Source: Pomphorhynchus laevis
Taxonomy: Eukaryota; Acanthocephala; Palaeacanthocephala; Echinorhynchida; Pomphorhynchidae
Assembly: GCA_012934845.2 (NCBI GenBank)
Contig: WNNJ02000178.1
Span: 62,001 to 126,000 of the forward strand
Direction: 5' to 3'
DNA: 64,000 bases
A program made the position numbers and the translations under genes. Every line of letters begins with the position of its first letter. Position 1 is the stretch's first letter. The notes under the pieces were generated by a model. That model was not told where the DNA came from, made no database searches, and saw only the letters and a list, made by a program, of their open reading frames with translations. Shown here one piece after another: positions 12,201 to 27,200 of the stretch.

Positions 12201-15200
12201 TATAATTAATATAAATACCGATATATATATCCGGTATGAAATAAAAAGGTATAAATTATAAATATATAATAAAAGTCAATTTTTATGAATTGATTAAATT
12301 TATAAAAATTTAATGAATCCGTATGTACACATAGACGCGGATTTAGCGAGCTGATTCCGATTTTGCATTGCAAATTTCGTATACACCATTGATAAATCTT
12401 ATGATATTTGAACGGCTTCTTTCTTGCAATCTGATTCAGCAAGTAGTAAGTTTGAACACATATTCGGCCATTAGCTGCGAAACTCAATGGGTTAAAGCTT
12501 GCACTTTCGAAACGTTCGATTCGCTCACCTTATTTCGCGTACTTTCTTTGTGCGTGGTATTAGAAATGTAAGTTTGGATTTCCAACATAATGCAAAGGAG
12601 CCAGGTGCTTAAAAACACATTCATCCATTAAGGATCGCTCCGTTCGGTTTCCATTTAATCCATATCACTTAATATCTAGTCTGCTCCTTGTTCCATATCC
12701 GCTCAATACAGTTGCTGTTGTGGGCTTGTAAGCACACAGTCTGTGTGCATTTGCCACATTAAAAAAAAACTTTCAAACTTTCAAATTAACATCAATTGAA
12801 AATATTATTTATTTATATCGTATAGATGTCATATTTATATTTACAATAAACATATTTGCATGAGCATTCATGCATACCATATAATAAAATCTAATACATT
12901 AAATAATGAAATTTTAAGAATTGCAACAATATATAATGATATTGACTTTCTTCGAAATCATTTAAATAATTTAATAGATACATATTTTAAACTAGATTAC
13001 TATAAAAATAACATCAAGCAGAAAATAGTAAAATATATAAATCAACACAATAATATAAAGAATAAATTTAAACTCTTAAGTGGCAAATTTTTATGGATTG
13101 ATAATTAATAATGTACTTTGTATTAGAATACGATACTAGATAGTTTTATCAGAGGAAATACATCATTAGCATGTATTTGGCCCCTCTGCTATGTTGGGTA
13201 GAGGAGTTAATGGCCAAAACCTGATTGCATAGCAGTTCTCCTGATGACCTCTGATTCTTATTCTGATACAACGTCTGCTATTTATTAGTCAATTCATAAA
13301 AATAAAGTTTATTTTAAATTTCAATTTTGTATTTTAACTTGATTTAAAGTATAAAAAATCTTAAAACAATTATTTATTTTATTATTTAATTATTAAATTT
13401 TGATTTGGCATTATTATGTTTTTTTTATAATTATATTAAACACGTATACTCAGTTAGCTAAATATTAGTTTTATTAAGAATATGGCTATATTTTTATGAA
13501 TTTGTTTACTTATTGGATAAAAATTTTTAGAGTTTAATACACATATCATTAATATGTCGATACCTTTATACCTTTATACCTTTATACAATTTAGATTTAT
13601 TTTTTAAACAGTTTTAAACAAATTCATATTTTATAAAGCTTAAAAATAAGTCAGCTATAATTGGGCTACTATTGCCTCCCATTGGTACACCTTTTACCTG
13701 TCTGAATATAGATGTCTCTACTTTTAAATAATTTTGATTTATCAAAATATTTTAGGCTTCTATGTATTCAATTTTATAAGTAAACTACAAGGCTGACTTG
13801 TACATCTTAAAGTTATAAGTTATAAGTTAGTTAGTTATAATGTTTAAGTTAGTTGAAAGTTAGTTATCCCTACTAGCACACAACAAAATCGGAAGAATTT
13901 TCATCGTTGGTTTCTTCCGTTTTTATTGTATAGATACATCATTTTTTCTTTTATCAAAACATAAAATTTAAAAAGGACTATAGTCGAAAATTTGTAAAAA
14001 ATAATTTTATGTTTTTATTACACTCGATGTTTAAACGCCCTAACCAATTATCTACAAAGTTTTAAAAATTAAATTTTGTAATTTATAAAAAAATGTTTTT
14101 ATAACAATATATGGAAACTGGAATTTTTTGTAAATCAGTCGACTAATCATAATAACTTAATATCATTAATAACTTAATAATTTAATTTTTTATGTTTCAT
14201 TTAATGCCAAAGTACAATTATATATGCGACATTATTCATCAGCAAAAATAGGTTATTAATTACTAAAATTTACAACCATGAATTTTTATTAGGAAAAATT
14301 TTATAATGTCTTTCAATGTTTTATACACATGTCAATTTTTTTAAATATATCTTAATATTCTAAACATTAAAAAAGTTTTGATAAAGATATAATAATTTAT
14401 TAATTATATAGTAATATATTATATTTTAAAATAAGATATAATTCATAATACTGTAATTTTTGAAATATAAAAACAAATGTTTTAAAAACTGAAAATATCG
14501 TCATTATATCGTAATATTTGTACATATCTCCATCAAATTGTATCATTTGTTCATAAAACATGAATGCAAATGAATGCAAACTTATGAAGCTGTTATAAAA
14601 ACTAAAAAATGCACAATGAAATAAATATAATGTACAAAAGATGTACAATAAAATGTACATTGCAGCCGATAACTCTTTAGCTACATACAACTACTGCTCG
14701 CTTAAATTAAGCGAGCAGCAGTTGCGATTCTTCATGACTAAAAATTTGTAAAAATCGGAATTTGCTGACTTATCCGCAATCGGTTACTCTCTGGACAGTA
14801 GGAGCTTGTCATTCTAGAAAAAGATTTTGCATTTGTGAATTTTTACAATTAGTTTGAATAAATAACGAATAATCATTATAAACACGAACCTTAAATTGTC
14901 TAGTTTAAATGGTTTTTGCTGATTTTTTCAACTGTTTCGTCATGTCTAAATAAAATAAAGCATAATATAATAGATTCACGATTTTTATGAACCGATTAAT
15001 ACCGTATTTTTAATTTTGAACGTTTTTTAAAATAAATAATTTTTAGTTACCTTTTAGTTTACAATCTGTCATCGTTATGACATAACAAATGTGTCATCAT
15101 TTAGTAAATGGCAAATAAATGTAAATTAACTTTGGATTTTAAAAATTACGGCTTTAGCAGTTAAAGAAAATTTGGACAGGTCACCTGTTAACTCTAAACA

Positions 15201-18200
15201 AATCCCTATTAGCACTCAGATTTCAGCAAGCTCGCACATTGACTATCAGCTCAGAATACAGGAAATCTATATTGTAAAAGAATTGTAGAAGAAGCTTGGG
15301 AATTAAAGATTGTAATTTTAGGTTTGCTTAAATAGCGATTGTTACTTAGATTAAAGTAGCGATTTCAAAATTAAGTTATGACGAACATATGGAACAAATT
15401 AGAATATAATATAGAATAATAACAAAATTGTAGAGGTTGATGGCTGAAGTATAAATTAATCGAAACATTAAAAAAATCTCTCGTTCAGAATTTATAATTT
15501 TTAATTCTTCAAGACTTCCATCTAATCGGTAAGATGATGGTATGATCGTCCGCTTAGAAATGATTAAGAATGATTAACAAATGGCTAAGAATGATTAAAA
15601 AAGATGATACGCGATAGCTTTAATATATAAACACTTATAATATGTTGAGTTTCTGACCACAAATAAATGACAATTGTCGGTTAATTAATTTTTAATAAAT
15701 ATTAAAAATAATATTTTTAAAATTTAAATATTAAATTAATTAATTTTTTAATTTAAAAAAATTAATATTTTAATAAATTGTTAACATCTAGATATTAGCA
15801 ATTACCATATATATGAAACTTATTTCATAAATTTAACTTAATTTAACGAAAGCAGATCACTGCTCAATTTAAACAAAAGTCTCTTGTTAAATTTAGATCG
15901 GATATTTGTGATTTAAACAAGTTAGGAAACCTTATTATGTGCCCTCGATCAGACAAAGGAAATTTCTGGTATTTACGAGAAACATGCTCACAAAGTAAGG
16001 TACGAGATCTAACATGCAAAATATTCTTGAATTCTATAACCTTAAGATCCGTTATTCCACAAATGTTACTAAAAATTTGAAAGTTTAAAGTAATGATTGA
16101 CTTTTGATTTTTAGAGCAGGTTTAAATCATTAATTTTTGTGCTTTCGGAATGCTATTACATTAAACTATTGACAGTTTTAAATTGATGTATATATAGAAA
16201 TGCTTACAATTAATTATTTTTATTTGTTCAGTGTACAAATCCCGCTTTTAACTTGACTTTTCTGCTCAATAAATCAGCAAACCACAGAAATTGTAATAAT
16301 CTCTTACGATTGGCTACAGAGTATTTTTGGTTTTACCAATTGATTTGTATTATTATAATTTATAGTTAGATTAATAATAAATTTTATTATTAAATTCTTA
16401 TATTATTTATAAATTTTTATCTAATCATTTATTAATAATTTATTTCATTATTAGACTTCCTTTGTGCCTAGATAATACGGTAGAATGTAATTATGTAAAT
16501 TACTATTTATAGTCTTTCTATTATACTTAATGCTCTTTAATGAAAAACCGTTATACGTGATGATACCATAATTGTCTATCAGTTGCGGGTATGCGACTTG
16601 GATCGCTTCACAATGCCTAACTCAATGTGCGAACTACTTATAATGTAATTGGTAAATTAATTGGTGTATTTTTCTTGACAGTCTAAAATCTTTGTAACAA
16701 ATTTGAAGATTACAAAATATTTTAAATGTGCTTTTTACAATATCACATGATAATCAAAATAAAAATATATATAATTTTGCTAGTTTACATACGTATTTGA
16801 TAATGCTGCTACAATTGGGTTTGCCTGTGTCATGTCTCTGTGGTCCATCTTACTTCTTTGTCTATGGGAAAGAAAACAAAACACTTACAGAACGTACTGG
16901 GATGTGCATAATTTACAACCGTTGTATGAGATGGCTGGAGTAAACCGACCTGATTACGAACGCAGAGCCAAATGTACCAGAGTAAATCCAATAACAAAGG
17001 TAATTTATTTAATTTCTCAACTTATTTGACAATTCTATTATTAAGCTACTAAATTAATTTAGAATTAAGCAAATCAAATGAAATCAGATTGAAAGTTGTA
17101 CGATCATAATCGATTACAAATTATTTTAGGTTCTATTTACATGTAAAATCTCATGTGCTAGCTGTAAAATCAGCTAGCACATGATCGCTGTTTTAGTAGT
17201 CATATCACCCGCTTTCGATAATACAATTATTTGGACCTGTAACATTACAATTACAGTCATTCATGGATATCTTCGAATAAGTTTAAATTTCAGGATTATT
17301 TTCAAATTGATCCAAAAAATCCTAAAATCAACAAAACTCTGAAGTAGACTTTGAACAACGCTATAAAACAAGAAATTTCCGTGTAGCGTTGATAACATGA
17401 TAAGTTTGCGTATATATACTACAAAGTTTATATCACGTGATCGCACATCACGATTTTAATATTAGAGAAGGGAACGTGTGTATATCTTGACCAGGATTGA
17501 CAAGCATGCACAGCATGCATTGTTCTACAACATTCTCCCATTCTCGGTTTATGCAATACTGCCTGGGATTCATTCTAATCCTCATGGATCGTCGCAATCC
17601 AAACGTCGTTTGAAATTCCTTATTTTGGTTATTTTTAACTTCACAGTCACCACTGGAAACTACACGCTCGATAATATTTTCTATATATCTATTTTTGTTG
17701 CTGTTTGGAAGTCCATTATTTTGACTATTCGTTGTTGGTGTTGACCGGCGGAGTTCTGCATTCAAAACAAGTCATCATTACTTTTAAGTAACTTTAAATT
17801 ACAAGATTATTTTCAAATTGATCCAACTCCACAGAAAAATGAACTTTAAATTAGACTTTAATAAAACTAACAGAAGCCTTGAATATTTTAATAAATCAAA
17901 ATTATTTAAAACTATTGGCATTTATATTTAGACAAATGAAAGGTGTTCCAATGGGGGTAATAGTAGCCAAATTACAGCTGACTATATAGTTAAATATTAA
18001 TAAGAACCGAATAGAACTTTCTATCCGTTCGGTTCCTATTAATATTTATATATTAATAGGATATAATTGCACCTTAACACACGCTTAAACTGTGTTTAAA
18101 GCTCGAAAAACCGAACTACCCTTAATATGAATCATCAGAGGGAATTTAGCATAAGCTCTGTGCATGGCAGTACGTATTGCAGTTTAACCATGCATCAGGC

Positions 18201-21200
18201 ACTAAATTCCTTTTAATAATTACAGCGCATATCTAACAAAAATTAAACCATCAAGTAAATATAAATATATAGAAAAAAATTTAATTTTGAGAAATCTAAA
18301 ATATTTTGATAAATCAAAATTATTTAAACGTAAGGACATCTATTTTTAGACAAATTAAAGATGTTCTAATGGGATGTAATTATAGCCAAATCTAGCAGAC
18401 ATATTTTTAATATGAATTCATATAATATGAATCATAACTGTAAAAACTCAAGTTAACTCGAGTTAATATAAAATACATTACACTATTTACTAAGCATTAA
18501 GTTTTTACATCAGCTTTATTTCATCATCATTTTTATTTTTATTATCATTTTTTTAAACACAAAATGATAAAAATTGTTTCAAATATCTAAAATATTCAAA
18601 TTGTGTAAATAAAAAATAATAAAATAAATACATATGTAATATATAATACACATATAATATTTTCAAATATAAAATATTTTTTACATATAATACATATTTT
18701 TATAACAAATTTATATTTCATATTTAATATTATATTTCATATTATATTATATTATCTTTTTAATGTGTAAGAAGTAAAACATTTTAAATTTAGTTTAAGT
18801 TCGTTCAAATACGCTAAATGTTGAAAAATGTTGAGATTTCCTCTGTCTTTATTTGACGTTAAGATGTTAATTGAAATCATTTCTAATTCCAACTCAATTA
18901 AAACTAAATTTATTTTTTATGATCGAACTGATGTGGATTTGTACTTATTAGGCGTAGTGGCGTGCAAGTCTTTGATTAGATTGTTGTATCGATCACTCAT
19001 TATAGACTTGCGAAATACAGTTTGAATCGTTTTTATTGGAGTTTTCGACCAAACAGTCCTTGTCAACAGATAAAAAATCAAACAGAATTAAAATGACAGT
19101 ACAGAGATACAAGTTTTATACTAGGAATACCACGGAAGAAGTCCATTCGTATACGTGATACAGTCCACAATTTTATGCGATACTAGTAATCGTAGTGACC
19201 AGTTAGAATTATTTCCGGCCATCGGATTCGCTTCGGAATTTATTAAGATTGATTTTTTTATAAGACGACTAAATTTATAAACTAAATTTATTTTTTTTAT
19301 GATCGAACTGATGTGGATTTGTACTTATGTCAACAGTGGATTTGTACTGATGCTAGCTTATAAATATAGTATTGACGAATCATGCAGAATAAGAATAGTC
19401 ATCAAAATTTCAATTAAAGCAATGCCTGAAAAATTATATCAACTTATAATATTTAATATTTACTCGATGCGTGGAATGTGTTCGATAATCTAAAACATAT
19501 TTACAGTAGTCGTAGAGATCAAATGATCGCTTGCAAATTTTCTAAAATCTGATACACCACGAAAAGTACATAAATGATATTTTTACAAGAAAAAAAAGGC
19601 AGAGAAGAATAAATGATTTTCTGGCAGCAGAGATTATGAGAATAAGGATTATTCTGATACGATATATCATAAGAAGGATGTATGATTTTATAGTCAGAAA
19701 ATTGACAAAAAGTAATTTCCGTCTAATTTATTTTTTTTGAAAGCGCAAATATAGGACAAATTACGTAGTTAACCTACCTCAAAATAAATATCAATGACGT
19801 CATCATATTAATAAATATGATGACGTTCCTGTGCACCCAATATGATTAGTAGTGTGCCGTGCTAGAATTAAAGTAATTTGAATAGAATTAAAGTAATCAC
19901 GTGCTAGTAAATTGTCCACAGCTCGTGAATGCAAAGTATAAAGAATATATTTTGTAGCTTAAAGTTTTTTTTTAAATAATTAAATTGGCTAGTGATGCGT
20001 CTGTAATTAATTTAATAATTATTTTATTCGAACATTACATTTATTAACAATCAGATCAGCTAACGAGTCTACGTATATCAAATTATTTATAAATTAAAAT
20101 TAAATAATTTTATATAAGATTTCATATAATTTATATCAAGCTAATAAATAACAGACGGTGTATAAGAATAAGGATTAAAGGTGGTTTGGAGGAACTGTAA
20201 TGAAATAAGGTTTTGGCCTACATTCTTCGACCCAATATAACATCACAGCCAATATATATATGTATATGTATATATCACAGCCAGTATCTTATTCTAATAC
20301 AAAGTATATTAATTATTATCTATCAACCAAACATTTTCGCTTAAGGTTTTGAATCTATTTCATTCATTAATATTGTATAAAAATATATTAAATAATGTAT
20401 TTTGATTAACCATTAAAATTAGTTTCTTGACAATTCGTTCACTAATCGGTAAATCCATTACGATACAATTAAAGTATATCGTTAATAATGTATCCTAGTA
20501 AGACTTAATTTTATAAATTGCAATCAACTAAATAGTTGATTGCAAACTTTAATAATTAAGACTACTTTGTAATTTTGTCAGGAAATCGAACCTCATGTAC
20601 CATTCTGTCAACGATTTACAGCACGGACACGCTCATGCGTGGTAGTTTTGTTTATGGTAGATAAGTGACTTTTAGATTTCATTTTATATCACAGTCACTG
20701 CATTTTAAGGTATTCGTCGTGTGTAGTCTCGGAACAGGAGTAATCGTGTATCGATTAAGCATTAAAGCTGCGATAAGAGTCTCAAGAAATAAGTTTATGG
20801 AATCACATGGTTCATATATCATTTCATCGACAGGAGCACTTATAAATCTATGTTGTATACTTTTACTTTCGTGCGTCTATGAACGAGTTGCATTGTACCT
20901 TACAAATTTAGGTTTAGCTCGTAATTTTACCAACTAATTTATTATTATTTTTTAATTTACAGAATTTCATAAAACAGATATTGCGTATGAAGATTCTTTA
21001 ACATTAAAGCTGTTTGTTTTTCAATTTGTTAACTACTATTCATCCCTGTTCTACATAGCCCTCTTCAAACCAAGGTAATCATTGATTTACAAATTTGATT
21101 TTAAAACGTCAATTTAATATGTTGTGAATTCCAAGATCTGTCTAAACAAGAGAGTGAAATCATTTTTTATTAGTCTAATTTTCAACGGCTATCATCATCA

Positions 21201-24200
21201 GGACAAAAAATATTGATTGTTTACTCATATTATATCAAAACTGAGTATTTTATATAACTATAACGCATTTTCATTATAAATCTAACCAGATAAAATGGGT
21301 CTACGTATTTTATAATTAAAAAATTAAATAATTAGTCATCATGAGGAGCTGCTTTGCTATTAAATTTTGGCCCTATTTCTCGACTTTGCATTATATTTTA
21401 ATTATTGATGATAAGGCAAGAAAAAAATAAGATTATCTTAACTCTTCCTTGTTCAATTAAGGCTTAAATATTACGATAAAGACATTACTAACCATTGATT
21501 TTAATTGTTTCGAGATAATCAATTAGGATTGAGTAATCCTAATAATCAATAATCAATTAATTATTGAGTGGTAAATGCATTCCAGGCTTATAATGAGTTC
21601 TTAATCGTTAGCGTTAAGGACTGGGTATCTATCTATAATTTGAAGGGATTTCAAACAGTTTTTGCTAGAGTAAAAGGGCATTGATCTGGTGTTGTCTACA
21701 ATATCATCACCTTTTGTATGCATTATATTTTAATTATTGATGATAAGGCAAGAAAAAATAAGATTATCTTAACTCTTCCTTGTTCAATTAAGGCTTAAAT
21801 ATTACGATAAAGACATTACTAACCATTGATTTTAATTGTTTCGAGATAATCAATTAGGATATAATTATTGAGTGGTAAATGCATTCCAGGCTTATAATGA
21901 GTTCTTAATCGTTAGCGTTAAGGACTGGGTATCTATCTATAATTTGAAGGGATTTCGAACAGTCTTTGCTAGAGTAAAAGGGCATTGATCTAGTGTTGTC
22001 TACAATATCATCACCTTTTGTATCATCTTTGCGGTTTCCTCCGTACTGCCTTTTAACTGCGTAGATGTGTTGTGGTATTCTATGAGTTATGTTGTGTAGT
22101 CAATAAAAATTTTTATTTTTTACTTATTATTGTGTTGACTTATATACCGCCTTTATTGAAATTTATTGTGTTTTATTTTACATTTTATTGTAATCCTGAT
22201 GATGATAGCAGGAGTCAATAAAAATGTTATATGTTAAATTGCAGATATCTTCAATATCTGCAATTTTTGCTATTTTCTTGTTAACTTCGTAATTAATTAT
22301 AACTGCACTATTGTAAGTGTGATTTTGTATTCTGTCCTTCGGGAGTTGTGTACCCCAATATAAATGGTATTCCTAATATTACATTCGAGTTCAAAGCAAC
22401 TAATTGGTACACAACGTTAGATACTTCTTTGCCATGTTACGACATTTTTATTAGCAACTTTATTGGCTGCAAATTATCAAAGATATTTTAGTGAACATTA
22501 CAAGAAATTAAAAATAATATTAGCATTTTAACGTAAATTAATAATACCGAAATTTAAAATAATAATAAGTTATTCAAACATTTACTTGGAATTTGCTAAT
22601 GCTTGCAGATTCGTTCTGCAGAAATAATAAAAATAAAATTGATTTTTATTTAATATTTAAATGACTTTTCAACTCAACAAAACCAAGAAGAATTTCAGTA
22701 TTTTTCTAATCCAAGGATTTTTAATATAAAATAAATTAATATAATATTTGCAGATTCGTTCTGCAGAAATAATAAAAATAAAATTGATTTTTATTTAATA
22801 TTTAAATGACTTTTCAACTCAACAAAACCAAGAAGAATTTCAGTATTTTTCTAATCCAAGGATTTTTAATATAAAATAAATTAATATAATATTTGCAGAT
22901 TCGTTCTGCAGAAATAATAAAAATAAAATTGATTTTTATTTAATATTTAAATGACTTTTCAACTCAACAAAACCAAGAAGAATTTCAGTATTTTTCTAAT
23001 CCAAGGATTTTTAATATAAAATAAATTAATATAATATTTGCAGATTCGTTCTGCAGAAATAATAAAAATAAAATTGATTTTTATTTAATATTTAAATGAC
23101 TTTTCAACTCAACAAAACCAAGAAGAATTTCAGTATTTTTCTAATCCAAGGATTTTTAATATAAAATAAATTAATATAATATTTGCAGATTCGTTCTGCA
23201 GAAATAATAAAAATAAAATTGATTTTTATTTAATATTTAAATGACTTTTCAACTCAACAAAACCAAGAAGAATTTCAGTATTTTTCTAATCCAAGGATTT
23301 TTAATATAAAATAAATTAATATAATATTTGCAGATTCGTTCTGCAGAAATAAAATTAATAAATAAAATTACTATTATTTATAAATAAATAATATTTAACC
23401 ATTGAATAAAAAACGTTTATAATAAATAAACGTTTATTTAAATAAACGCTTAATAAACGTTTATTTAAATTTTAAATGTAAATTTTTTGATAATTTAATA
23501 ATAAAAATTTAAATAAATAATTAATAAATAATAAATAACAAAATAAATAATTGGTTATTAAAAATTAATAATAAAATTAAGTTTAAATAATCTTTTAATT
23601 GCAGTAAAATAAATGCCAATAATTTAGTTACACAAATAGACCAGGATCGAATGAATATTTAATTGTTGGGAAATATAGATCAGAAGAGGTAAATGATATC
23701 TTAATTGTTGTGCTCGTCTTTAAATTGCTGCATTTACTTTTCACAGTGCGATTTTGCTGGATGTATGAACGAATTAGTAATACAATTAGTAATAATATTG
23801 GTTGGAAAGCAGCTATTTTCAAATATTTTCGAATTAGCAATAGCGTGAGTTAATTTGAAACACACAAACGTTTAAACTGAAATAAATTTATTTCGAGACA
23901 TTTAAACATTATTTATTCATTCAAATTAGAATTGTATTAACCATAATTTAGAAAACTTAAAAATGTCCTGCATCGTCATTGCTTCCTCCGAAGTTCGTTT
24001 AAGCTAATTTGTAAACGACGAAAACTTAAGAAAGACATGTCTCAATTAAACACAAGAATATATGAAAGCGATCTTCTACTTCAACCAATGTCCGCAACAA
24101 GTTTATTTTATGAATATCTTGAGTTAGGTAAGAATATATTTCATTTCAATGTAAGTATTAAATATTTAATACTTTAATATTAAAATAATATCATATATAA

Positions 24201-27200
24201 TATTATTTTATATATCTTTTATTTTGCGTATTCGTCATATTGATTATTTCTTCTTCTACTTATCTAAACTTCACTGCCCCACCATTTCTGTTTTACCTTC
24301 TTTGCATCTTTTACTTGTCTTCTCCTAGCATTCCTATTCTCTGCTGCCGGAAAATAATTTATTCTTCTCTGCTTTAATTTTTTTTTCTTGTAAAAATATC
24401 ATTTATGTACTTTTCGTGGTGTATCAGATTTTAGAAAATTTGCAAGCGATCATTTGATCTCTATGACTACCAGTATGACTACTCGATCACTCATTATAGA
24501 CTTGCGAAATACAGTTTGAATCGTTTTTATTGGAGTTTTCGACCAAACAGTCCTTGTCAACAGATAAAAAATCAAACAGAATTAAAATGACAGTACAGAG
24601 ATACAAGTTTTATACTAGGAATACCACGGAAGAAGTCCATTCGTTTACGTGATACCGTCCACAATTTCATGCGATACTAGTAATCGTAGTGACCATTTGA
24701 CTTATTTCCGGCCATCGGATTCGCTCCGGAATTTATTAAGATTGATTCTTTTATAAGACGACGTTGCAAGTTGTTTTCAACACAGATAATCTTAGCTTTT
24801 CCAAATTGAATCCCATGATCGGGGATAGGACGTGGTTGACAATGGCCAACGAAGAGTCACCCCGTTTTAGCGCATATCGTTGCTGATAAATGCGCTTGGA
24901 GAATGTTTGTTGGGTTTGTCCTACATAACCTGCGTCACAATCTGGGCAAGGAATGCGGTATACGCCACTTACAGTGGACAATTTTGGTCTCTTTTTGAAC
25001 ATCCCAGATAAAGTGCAACATCTTTTGTGGTAAATTCGAATATTCGTCAATTCAGAGCGCTTCATATCGTTTTGTAGTGATATGCTGCACGAGTTGTTGA
25101 TAAATGTAGTGCCAATATACGAGGTCAGACTTGGGACTGTGTTCAGTCCCAAGACTTGGGACTGTATTAATCAGGGTTAGATAAGTTCATGCGACGACGT
25201 AGGCGTTTTTTGACTGTTTTTCAGCCATAATGATTGCCAATTTTGGGTATCCTCTTTGTGCTATTTTTTTCTTTATAGTCATTTGTTCGTAAAAAATATC
25301 TGCAAGGCCGATAAGGGTCGTTCGTTGGTGGTATTGGACAAAAATGTGTAAATCGATTCTGTAATAAGTCCACTTCAAGGAAACAAGTTTAAACTTCTCA
25401 ACAAAGATCCAACAATTAATCGCGAAAAACTATTTAATCAGGAGTTGAAAGAATTACTGACTACAAAGGCAATTGATGAAAGTTGGTACAAGAAGGCTAT
25501 TTCCAACAGATCCAGGAGCAGCTTTATGTATCTTCTCCCTAAGATACACAAGCCTGTTCTTCAAATGAGGCCTATTATCGCTAGCTACGGTTCATTCTAT
25601 CATAATTTCGCCAAAATGATCAACAGTCTTATCGTTTCTAACATGCCACGGACATCGTCTTTCATAAAGGATAAACCTCACTTTGCATGTTCCTTAAGCC
25701 AGGTGTACAGATCATCGTACTTTTTTGCAACTGCCGATGTGAAGTCCCTATTCACGAACGTTCCGCTGGAGCCTTTCATTCAAATGGCAAGTAAACTCTT
25801 CACTGAGCATTGCACAACACCGAAACTCACAATATCCCAATGGTCGAGTCTCATACAATGGTGCACCTCCAACAATTCATTCTTGTTTAATTGAAATATT
25901 TATGATCAGATCGATGGTGTAGCCATGGGCTCTCCGTTAGGACCGACACTCGCAAACATCTATATGAGTTCCTGGGAGGCGGATGTTTACACTTTCATAA
26001 CGTCCCTAAAATACTGGTGGAGATATGTCGACGATGCCTTTATGGTGCTGAGTGAGAAACCTTCACTGAATGAATTAAAAAGCTCGCTCAATGGGAAAGA
26101 CTCTGCAATCCAATGGGATGTATGTTTCGAGAGCAGTACCAGCTCTATTTCCTTCTTGGACGTCTTGGTCAAGCGACACGATAGCAGCGTCATTACATCA
26201 GTGTTCAGGAAACCAGGTATTTCTTGGTGCCCGCCACCTTGGCACACACATATGTCAGATCGCTACAAAATATCTACTGCGATTTCTTTGTTGACACGAC
26301 CGGCTCTTATTTGCTCATCTAAACGAACCGCTTTTTACGAACAAATGACCATAAAGAAAAAAGTAGCACAAAGAGGATACCCAAAATGGGCAATCATTAT
26401 GGCTAAAAAACAGTCAAAAAAGCTCCTACGTCGTCGCATGAACTTATCTAACCCTGATGAGGTTAGATCAAACACAGTCCCAAGTATGACCTCGTATATC
26501 GGCACTAACTTTATCAACAACTCGTGCAGCAGATCACTACAAAACGATCTAAAGCGCTCTGGATTGACGAATATTCGAATTTACCACAAAAAATGTTGCA
26601 CTTTATCTGGGATGTTCAAAAAGAGACCAAAATTGTCCCCTGTAAGTGACGTATACCGCATTCCTTGCCCAGATTGTGACGCAGGTTATTAAATCAGCTA
26701 ACTGAGTCTACGTATTGTTATATAATTATAAAATAAACAAAACATAATAATGCTAAATCAAAATTTAATAATTAAATAATAAAATTAATAATTGTTTTTA
26801 GATTTTCTATAATTTAAATCAAGTTAAAAATAAAAATAAAAATAAAAAATAAAATTTAAAATAAACGTCATTTTTATGAATTGACTAATAAATAACAGAC
26901 GTTGTATCAGAATAAGAATTAGAGGTCATCAGGAGGAACTGCTATGCTATCAGGTTTCGGCCCCTAACTCCTCTACCCAACATAGCAGCGGGGCCAAATA
27001 CATGCTAATGATGTATTTCCTCTGAAATAACTATCTAGTATCTTATTCTAATGCAAAGTATATTATTTATTATTCATCCATAAAAAATTTGCCACTTAAG
27101 AGTTTAGATTTATTCTTTATATTATTGTGTTGATTTATATATTTTACTATTTTCTGCTTGATGTTATTTTTATAGTAACCCTAGTTTAAAATATGTATCT

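Noticed and set aside
12368-12571. Open stretch with a donor-like end as the anoctamin loop exon
   Set aside because: The true loop exon, with MCP and WYLRETC, is at 15897-15999 in the right phase; this stretch shows no family motif.
14400-14690. Minus-strand 96-codon hydrophobic frame
   Set aside because: Low-complexity AT-rich translation with no motif or splice context.
17478-17744. Plus-strand open frame
   Set aside because: Shadow of the minus-strand frame, which carries the only recognisable motif.
22605-23352. CRISPR array
   Set aside because: Head-to-tail units of 145 bp without distinct spacers, in a eukaryotic intron: a satellite.
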